The position numbers were made by a program, and so were the translations under genes. Positions 59,065 to 64,000 of a stretch of 64,000 bases of DNA are shown here, piece by piece; the first letter of the stretch is position 1, and every line of letters begins with the position of its first letter. Origin of the DNA: Mesorhizobium sp. B4-1-4 (GTDB taxonomy: Bacteria > Pseudomonadota > Alphaproteobacteria > Rhizobiales > Rhizobiaceae). The notes under the pieces were generated by a model, which saw only the letters and a program-made list of their open reading frames with translations, made no database searches and had not been told where the DNA came from. The stretch spans positions 3,472,001 through 3,536,000 of the forward strand of contig NZ_CP083950.1 in assembly GCF_006439395.2 (NCBI RefSeq). The letters are read 5' to 3'.

Positions 59065-59448
59065 ATGAACGCGCCGCAAATCATAAAGACTTCAACCGGC
59101 GAAGAACTGGTCGTTATCCCAAAGGCTGACTACGAGGCCTTGCTGCATGCCGCCGAAGAAGCCCTCGAAGACGCAGCGGATGTCGCCATCTACGACGAAC
59201 GGAAAGCTGATCTCAAAACGGAAAAAGCCCTGCCCGCTGATGTGACCATGGATATTTTGCGAGGCTCCGGCCGCCTCAAGGCGCTCCGCAATTGGCGCAA
59301 GCTGACACAAGCCGAGTTGGCGAATGCCATCGGTGTCAGTCAGGGCTTCCTGTCGGATATCGAATCCAATCGCCGCAAACCGTCTGCGCAAACCACCGCG
59401 ATGCTGGCAAAGGCGTTGGATGTCCCTGGCGAATGGCTTGAATCCTGA
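59065..59448 (+). CDS. Antitoxin with Phd-like N-terminus and XRE helix-turn-helix (second copy)
   Basis: A 127-residue protein. The N-terminal IIKTSTGEELVVIPKADYEA parallels the paralogue at 48074 (TTPGGEELAILPRSELEA). An acidic linker (EEALEDAADVAIYDERKADL) is followed by an XRE helix-turn-helix (TQAELANAIGVSQGFLSDIE). It is intact, begins 11 bases after the restored toxin stop, and has GGACAGAAAG before its ATG. Its partner toxin is frameshifted, so it may persist as an autoregulator or a free antitoxin. Confidence 0.88.
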   Translation: MNAPQIIKTSTGEELVVIPKADYEALLHAAEEALEDAADVAIYDERKADLKTEKALPADVTMDILRGSGRLKALRNWRKLTQAELANAIGVSQGFLSDIESNRRKPSAQTTAMLAKALDVPGEWLES

Positions 59449-59457
59449 TTCCCGACC

Positions 59458-59776
59458 TCACGCCACCGGCCGCCCTTCACTCGCCTCCAGTATGGCAAAC
59501 CATTGCTGGCGGTCGAGGCTGATCGCCAGCGCCTTGACCATGGCGGCCAACCCTTCCGGCTTCATTGACCGGGCACCGGCACCAGCCGGGCCGGAGAACA
59601 GCAGCCAAGCGATGGCGATGGTGGCGAGATCGCCGGCATCGATGCGGTGCCGATCAGCCGAGCAACCTGATCGGCATCCGGGCGGGGGCCGCCATCGAGC
59701 AGGCGCCAGACACCAAAGACCAGCCGCGACGGCGACACTCCGTCCTGGTCAGCGCGATGCGGCTGTCATGGCTCAT
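59458..59776 (-). pseudogene. Aldo/keto reductase with large internal deletion
   Basis: On the minus strand the start overlaps the TetA-like gene stop (ATGA). Two parts of an aldo/keto reductase can be read: near the start SPSRLVFGVWRLLDGGPRPD with ADQVARLIGTA, and near the end a frame with LATIAIAWLLFSG, then EGLAAMVKALAISLDRQQWF and AILEASEGRPVA. About 200 middle residues, including the catalytic Tyr and His, are missing, and frameshifts occur. It was once coupled to the transporter gene. Confidence 0.75.
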
Positions 59777-61038
59777 ACCTGCGCCCCGTCTTCGGCGACG
59801 TCGGTCGTAACGATCCTGGCCGCTGCCGGCCTCGCCACCTTGGTGACGAAGACGATGAGCGCCAGCACCAGGAAGCACGCTCCGACCAGATAGGGCGCGC
59901 CACCGAAAGCCACGGGTGCGCTGGGCCCGGTGAACCAGGAGAAGATGGCCGTGTAAAGCAGCGGCGTGATGATTGAGGTGATCGAGAAGATCGAGGTCAT
60001 CGCGCCCTGCAGTTCGCCTTGCGCCGAAGGTGGCACCTTGGCGGCGGCGAGGCTCCTGAGCGGCGGATCGGCCAAGGCCTCCAGGCAACCGGCTACGATC
60101 ACCGCATAGATCATCCAGCCCTGCGTGGCGAAGGCATAGCCGAAGGCGCTGGCCGCCGTGAAGGTCAGGCCGATCACTGCTGTCTTCCACTCGCCAAGTC
60201 TGGGGATCACGCGCGGAAGGACGGTACCCATGATGATGGCACCGCACAGGCCGAAAGCGCCAAGCGAGAAGCCGATCTGTTGCTCACTCCAGCCATAACG
60301 ATAGTTTGAGACGAACGACCAGACGGCCGGATACATCATGTGGCCGAGCGTCATCAGGAAGAAGACGAGCCCGATCCAGCCGATGCCCTGATACTGGCGC
60401 ATCTGCAGCAGCGTGCCGACCGGGTTGGCGCGCTTCCATTCGAAGCGGCGGCGGTGCCTTTCATCGAGCGTTTCCGGCAGGAAGAACATCGCGATTAGGA
60501 AATTGACGAAGGCGAGCCCGGCGGCGAAATAGAACGGCACGCGCGGCCCGAACGTGCCGAGCAGCCCGCCCAGCACTGGTCCGATGACGAAGCCGACGCC
60601 GAAGGCGATGCCGAGCAGGCCGAAATTCTTGGCCCGGTTCTCATCGTTGGAGATGTCGGCGATGAAGGCCGACGTCGTCGAATAGCTGGCACCTGAAATG
60701 CCGGCCAGCACGCGGCCGATGAACAGCATCGGAAAGGACCAGGCGACCGCGCAGATCAGATTGTCGATGGAGAAGGTCAGCACCGAGGCGAGCAGGATCG
60801 GCCTGCGGCCGAACCGGTCGCTCAGACCGCCCATGATGGGCGCGAAGAAGAACTGCATGGCGGCATAGACGAAGAACAGCCAGCCGCCCTCGATCGCCGC
60901 GCCGCTGATGCTGACGCCGGACAGTTCCTGCAGATAGGCCGGCAGCACCGGCATGATGATACCGAAGCCGATAATGTCGAGCAGCAGCGTGGTGAAAACG
61001 AGCGCAAGGCCCCGCTTGGCGGTTTTGGGGTCGATCAT
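59773..61038 (-). CDS. TetA-like (TCR) MFS exporter
   Basis: A 421-residue MFS permease close in pattern to tetracycline exporters: ALVFTTLLLDIIGFGIIMPV at the first helix, motif A GGLSDRFGRRPILLAS, and GRVLAGISGASYSTTSAFIA (motif C region). The second half has QQIGFSLGAFGLCGAIIMGT. Many rhizobial chromosomes carry such genes without tetracycline resistance, so the substrate is open. Its stop overlaps the start of a decayed aldo/keto reductase gene. Confidence 0.93.
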   Translation of the reverse strand: MIDPKTAKRGLALVFTTLLLDIIGFGIIMPVLPAYLQELSGVSISGAAIEGGWLFFVYAAMQFFFAPIMGGLSDRFGRRPILLASVLTFSIDNLICAVAWSFPMLFIGRVLAGISGASYSTTSAFIADISNDENRAKNFGLLGIAFGVGFVIGPVLGGLLGTFGPRVPFYFAAGLAFVNFLIAMFFLPETLDERHRRRFEWKRANPVGTLLQMRQYQGIGWIGLVFFLMTLGHMMYPAVWSFVSNYRYGWSEQQIGFSLGAFGLCGAIIMGTVLPRVIPRLGEWKTAVIGLTFTAASAFGYAFATQGWMIYAVIVAGCLEALADPPLRSLAAAKVPPSAQGELQGAMTSIFSITSIITPLLYTAIFSWFTGPSAPVAFGGAPYLVGACFLVLALIVFVTKVARPAAARIVTTDVAEDGAQV

Positions 61039-61192
61039 GACGGGTCAAGCTCCTCTGATCGCCCTGGGCGGGGCGGACGCACCTTATAGGCGAGCCCGCC
61101 GAAAGGAACAATGAGGGAACAGGCAGGAAGCTTTGATCCTGACACTCCCTGACGGCGTCATTTCCGTCATTGTATCGCCGTGGAATCAGTGC

Positions 61193-62131
61193 TCAGAGCG
61201 GGCCGCTCATCGTGTTGCAGTCCGACAGTTTGCCGTTTTTGTAACCGCGCGCCAGCCAGGTCTGCCGCTGCTGGGAGGTGCCATGATTGAAGCTTTCCGG
61301 CACGACATAACCCTGCATCTTCTTCTGCAGCGTGTCGTCGCCGATCTGCTTGGCGGCATTCAGCGCGCTTTCGAAATCGCCCGGTTCCAGAATGCCCTTC
61401 TGCGCGGTGTAGTGGGCCCACACGCCGGCGAAGCAGTCGGCCTGCAGCTCGATACGCACCGACAGCTGGTTGGCATCGGCTTCGCTCATGCCCTGCCGCA
61501 TCTGGTTGAACTTGGACATGATGCCGGTGAGGTTCTGCACATGGTGGCCGACCTCATGCGCGATCACATAGGCGCGGGCGAATTCACCGGAGGCGCCGAA
61601 CTGCTGGTCGAGCTGCTGGAAGAAGGTCATGTCGAGATAGACCTTGTGGTCGCCGGGGCAGTAGAACGGACCAGCCGCCGAGGAAGCGAAGCCGCAGGCC
61701 GAGCGGATTTGGCTGGAAAACAGCACCAGCTTGGGATCCTCATAGGTCAGGCCTTGCGACTTGAAAATGCCGGTCCAGGTGTCTTCGGTCTCGGCCAAGA
61801 CGGTCGCCACGAACTGCTTCATCTCGTCATTGGCGGGCGCGGCGCCGTTGCCGCCGCTGTTGTCCGATATCTGGCCACCGCCGCCCGGCAGCAGCGCGCC
61901 GCCGTCCCCGTTCAGGAGTTGCAGGGGATTGATGCCGAAAACACCCCAGGCAATGAGCGCGACAACCGCGAAGATGATGAGGCCCGAGAGCGACATGCCG
62001 CCACCGCCCGCGCCGCCGCCGATGGGGATCCGGAACTGGCCGGGGCCGCCGCCGTCAAGCCCGCCGCCGGAGCCGCTGTCGCCGCGGTCGTCCTCGACAT
62101 TGTCACTCTGACGACGACCTCTCCAGAGCAT
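61193..62131 (-). CDS. Neutral zinc metallopeptidase (YpfJ family), membrane-anchored
   Basis: A 312-residue protein. MLWRGRRQSDNVEDDRGDSG and a Gly/Pro-rich stretch are followed by one membrane helix (LSGLIIFAVVALIAWGVFGI, about residues 48-67). The peptidase domain has the zinc motif IAHEVGHHVQ and the third ligand Glu in ELQADCFAG, then HGTSQQRQTWLARGY. This is the YpfJ/KPN_02809 family, whose substrates are unknown. GAGGAG precedes the ATG at 62131. It probably faces the periplasm. Confidence 0.93.
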   Translation of the reverse strand: MLWRGRRQSDNVEDDRGDSGSGGGLDGGGPGQFRIPIGGGAGGGGMSLSGLIIFAVVALIAWGVFGINPLQLLNGDGGALLPGGGGQISDNSGGNGAAPANDEMKQFVATVLAETEDTWTGIFKSQGLTYEDPKLVLFSSQIRSACGFASSAAGPFYCPGDHKVYLDMTFFQQLDQQFGASGEFARAYVIAHEVGHHVQNLTGIMSKFNQMRQGMSEADANQLSVRIELQADCFAGVWAHYTAQKGILEPGDFESALNAAKQIGDDTLQKKMQGYVVPESFNHGTSQQRQTWLARGYKNGKLSDCNTMSGPL

Positions 62132-62296
62132 GGCAACTCCTCGCACTGCGAACTTCGCGTTGTTCCGGTATGGCCGGCCCAACCCAACAAACAATTATCC
62201 CAATGGTTGCGCCAAGTCACAGCATTTTTCGGTAGTGCATCAGTTTGAAATCTGCAAACTAGCCGGCGCTTCACGAGATCGCATCCGGGACTATGT

Positions 62297-62764
62297 TCAA
62301 CCAAGCCAACGATGAGCCAGCCACCCGAGGCACAAGCCGCCTATGGCCGCATAGATCAAGCCGATCGGGCCTTTGGGGAAGGGCTCGTGGTGCACCACGC
62401 GTGGCGATGGCGGCCGATAATAGGATAGCAGTTGCCGTTGTGAGACGATTAGCATTTGCTCCAACTCGCGGCGCCCTTCCTCCCTTGCCCGTTTTGAGTC
62501 CAGGCGCTCCTGAACGTAGAGCTGTCTCGTATGCTCCGTGGCCGAAAATGAGTTTTCGTCTAGCCAGGCTTTGAATTTGCCGGGCCTGACGAGGACTTTG
62601 GCATGGGTGAAGTCGCGTCGGTGGAGTCTCTCCGCCTTGGAAGCTTCAAAACCCGTATGCCACTCTTCCCAAGTCGCCGGCATGTCATCAGCGCCGGCAA
62701 GCTGGCGGATACGAGGATAATCCTTGGCAGTGTAAACTGGAATAGCCCTGACTTCGCTGGTCAT
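62297..62764 (-). CDS. Unknown protein with C-terminal membrane helix
   Basis: A 155-residue protein starting MTSEVRAIPVYTAKDYPRIR. The middle (TGFEASKAERLHRRDFTHAK, RLDSKRAREEGRRELEQMLI) is charged and helical. A single hydrophobic segment at the end (GPIGLIYAAIGGLCLGWLAH) would anchor it. I recognise no family. The strand is supported by codon pattern and by GGGAGAAGGGGAAGG before the ATG. Confidence 0.6.
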   Translation of the reverse strand: MTSEVRAIPVYTAKDYPRIRQLAGADDMPATWEEWHTGFEASKAERLHRRDFTHAKVLVRPGKFKAWLDENSFSATEHTRQLYVQERLDSKRAREEGRRELEQMLIVSQRQLLSYYRPPSPRVVHHEPFPKGPIGLIYAAIGGLCLGWLAHRWLG

Positions 62765-62894
62765 TGCAAGCCTTCCCCTTCTCCCAAGAAGAGGATGCGA
62801 CTCCTAGGACTCGCTGTCCAGATGGCGCTACCCAGCCTTCATAAGCCACTTGGTCTCCACCCGCGCGGCCGGTATAGCCGTAACAGCAGAGTGC

Positions 62895-63083
62895 TCAGTC
62901 TTTTTGCTTGGCGCCGGCGCTCTTGCCGTCGGAGCTTTTCGAACGTTCCTCGAACCGCTCCGCTCCCTTCTTCAAGGGGTGGCCTGTCTCGGCTTCCGTC
63001 TTGCGCTCATCTCTGGCCGCAGCCTGCTTCAATCCCTTCGCCGCCTGCTTGCCCTTCGCGGTCGGTGCTTGTTCGACGCCCAT
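62895..63083 (-). CDS. Small basic protein of unknown function
   Basis: A 62-residue, lysine-rich hydrophilic protein (MGVEQAPTAKGKQAAKGLKQ, EERSKSSDGKSAGAKQ). GGGAGAAG lies just before the ATG at 63083, which supports translation. The composition suggests an intrinsically disordered, possibly nucleic-acid-binding or stress protein, similar in character to small proteins of many Hyphomicrobiales. No family is recognised. Confidence 0.5.
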   Translation of the reverse strand: MGVEQAPTAKGKQAAKGLKQAAARDERKTEAETGHPLKKGAERFEERSKSSDGKSAGAKQKD

Positions 63084-63186
63084 CGTCTTCTCCCTGGCGC
63101 GACAATCGCGCGATCTCGGAAGCAACGTGCGGTGTGGTCAGGCGGTTCCGCCCGCTGGTCCGTCCGGGGAAGTCGCCCCACCAGGC

Positions 63187-63636
63187 TCAGCCCACCGTCA
63201 TCGCCTTGCGAAACGCCTCCAGCGTCTCGGCGCTGACATGGTGCTCGATGCCCTCGGCATCGATGCGCGCCGTCTCGGCGCTGACGCCGAGCGAGCGCAG
63301 GAAGGCTTCCACCGTCTGGTGACGGATGCGGCTCTCCTCGGCCACCTTGCGGCCGGCCTCGGTCAGGAACACACCGCGATAGGGTTTTCTCGACACCAGC
63401 CCGTCGGCGCACAACCTGGTCAGCATCTTGGCCACTGTCGGCTGGGCGACGCCGAGCCTAGCCGCAATATCGACTTGGCGCGCCTCGTTCCCGTCCTCGA
63501 TCAGGTCGGCGATCAGCTCGACATAGTCCTCGACAAGTGCGCTGCGGCGCGCTTCGCGCGTCTGCCGGAACCCTTCCGAATGGACGTCGGCGTCAGGCAA
63601 TGGCTCACGCGGGACCGGTTTGTTCTTCAGCGCCAA
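63187..63636 (-). CDS. mntR: Manganese-responsive regulator MntR
   Basis: A 149-residue DtxR-family repressor. The winged helix is [20 protein letters not shown] with [15 protein letters not shown], and metal ligands are expected in [13 protein letters not shown] and [16 protein letters not shown]. The N-terminal 30 residues are an extension common in the proteobacterial MntR group. It would repress manganese uptake genes such as mntH when Mn(II) is abundant, but no mntH is present within the window. A weak ribosome site (AGGAG) precedes the ATG. Confidence 0.93.
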   Translation of the reverse strand: MALKNKPVPREPLPDADVHSEGFRQTREARRSALVEDYVELIADLIEDGNEARQVDIAARLGVAQPTVAKMLTRLCADGLVSRKPYRGVFLTEAGRKVAEESRIRHQTVEAFLRSLGVSAETARIDAEGIEHHVSAETLEAFRKAMTVG

Positions 63637-63893
63637 TGCGCGCTCCTCCTGGGAGTTTTGCCGTCTCTGTTTTTATAGCACGGGCTTTGATTCTTCAGGC
63701 CGTTTATTTGGAGGTATGTTCGCCCGATCGGCAAGCAGGTCGTTGCGCGTCGGGACGACGTTCCTCCGCCAGCCTATGCCCTCGATGAGAAGGTAGAAAC
63801 CGATCCAGTGCCATTGTCCGTGACTCCTGGGGCCATATTTGGGTGTTGCTGAGCTGAAACCGCCCGACTGCAATCGCCGCCAGGGAGAAAGCC
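63637..63893. other. Intergenic region upstream of mntR
   Basis: No supported gene. It should hold the mntR promoter. A minus-strand frame (HWIGFYLLIEGIGWRRNVVP) stays open but I recognise no domain in it. Confidence 0.4.
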
Positions 63894-63974
63894 ATGACCC
63901 GCAGTGACGTTCTGATCGTAGCCGCCGGCCCAACCGGCCTGGTGCTGGCCGCCTTCAACGATATCCGCCAATAG
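63894..63974 (+). pseudogene. FAD-dependent monooxygenase, N-terminal stub
   Basis: A 26-codon frame reads MTRSDVLIVAAGPTGLVLAA and FNDIRQ, then TAG. This is the FAD-binding Rossmann start of PheA/TfdB-type monooxygenases (usual form VLIVGAGPTGLVLA), with the first Gly changed to Ala, and the match stops after LVLA. GGGAGAAAG precedes the ATG, so the original start is kept while the enzyme body is missing. A deletion probably joined it to unrelated sequence. Confidence 0.65.
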
Positions 63975-64000
63975 CGTTTCCAACTTCGGGCAAAGAAACT

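Overview
The window looks like chromosomal DNA of an alphaproteobacterium of the order Hyphomicrobiales, most like Mesorhizobium or a close relative. This rests on high GC, on core gene orders typical of that group (murA-DUF2948-hisD-UPF0262-phosphatase-infA-maf-yacG; dnaG-rpoD; carA next to a GatB/YqeY gene), and on dispersed palindromic repeats with GAGCATGATC-type arms. No lineage marker such as rRNA is present, so the genus is an inference.

Layout. (1) 1-5.5 kb: right end of an integrated island. It ends in a tyrosine integrase beside the 3' end of tRNA-Thr and carries the N-terminal end of an SNF2-type helicase, a mini winged-helix protein, an unknown 469-residue protein and a DUF2958 protein. 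(2) 5.6-11.5 kb: core operon for peptidoglycan precursor synthesis (murA), histidine synthesis (hisD), translation initiation (infA) and housekeeping (maf, yacG). (3) 11.5-13.3 kb: a GH4 glycosidase with a decayed AraC regulator. (4) 13.4-17.3 kb: an interval bracketed by tRNA-Phe and a CAT-anticodon tRNA. It contains two unrelated integrases, an AlpA-like and an XRE-like regulator, and probably represents two small elements inserted back to back.

(5) 17.4-29 kb: envelope and stress genes: SIMPL protein, a large OmpA-like protein with glutamine/proline repeats, an SDR, a catalytically dead HtrA paralogue with a LuxR regulator divergent from an intact HtrA, VOC/TetR and LysR/AzoR divergent pairs. 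(6) 29-33 kb: a toxin-antitoxin pair with a frameshifted toxin, IS630 remnants around an SH3/DUF1236 protein, and azlCD with an Lrp-type regulator. (7) 33-43.5 kb: a GGDEF-EAL protein divergent from a SAM methyltransferase, a MocR remnant, TetR/PspA/YiaAB and PadR loci, a patatin, DUF333-DCC, GYD and TauD proteins.

(8) 43.5-58.7 kb: rpoD and dnaG, then about 9 kb of accessory genes (an intact toxin-antitoxin pair, RcnB-like, Na/Pi cotransporter, MFS, P1 peptidase, stand-alone DnaB-like ATPase, L,D-transpeptidase), then YqeY and carA. (9) 58.7-64 kb: another toxin-antitoxin pair with a frameshifted toxin, an internally deleted aldo/keto reductase behind a TetA-like MFS gene, a zinc metallopeptidase, mntR and a flavoprotein stub at the right end.

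Themes: divergent regulator/target pairs with visible operators are common; toxins and regulators are often decayed while their partners stay intact; three tRNA genes each have an integrase nearby. The best candidate for an undescribed system is the dead-HtrA/LuxR/active-HtrA locus at 23.3-26.0 kb. The helicase locus cut by the left edge is the best candidate for a defence function.
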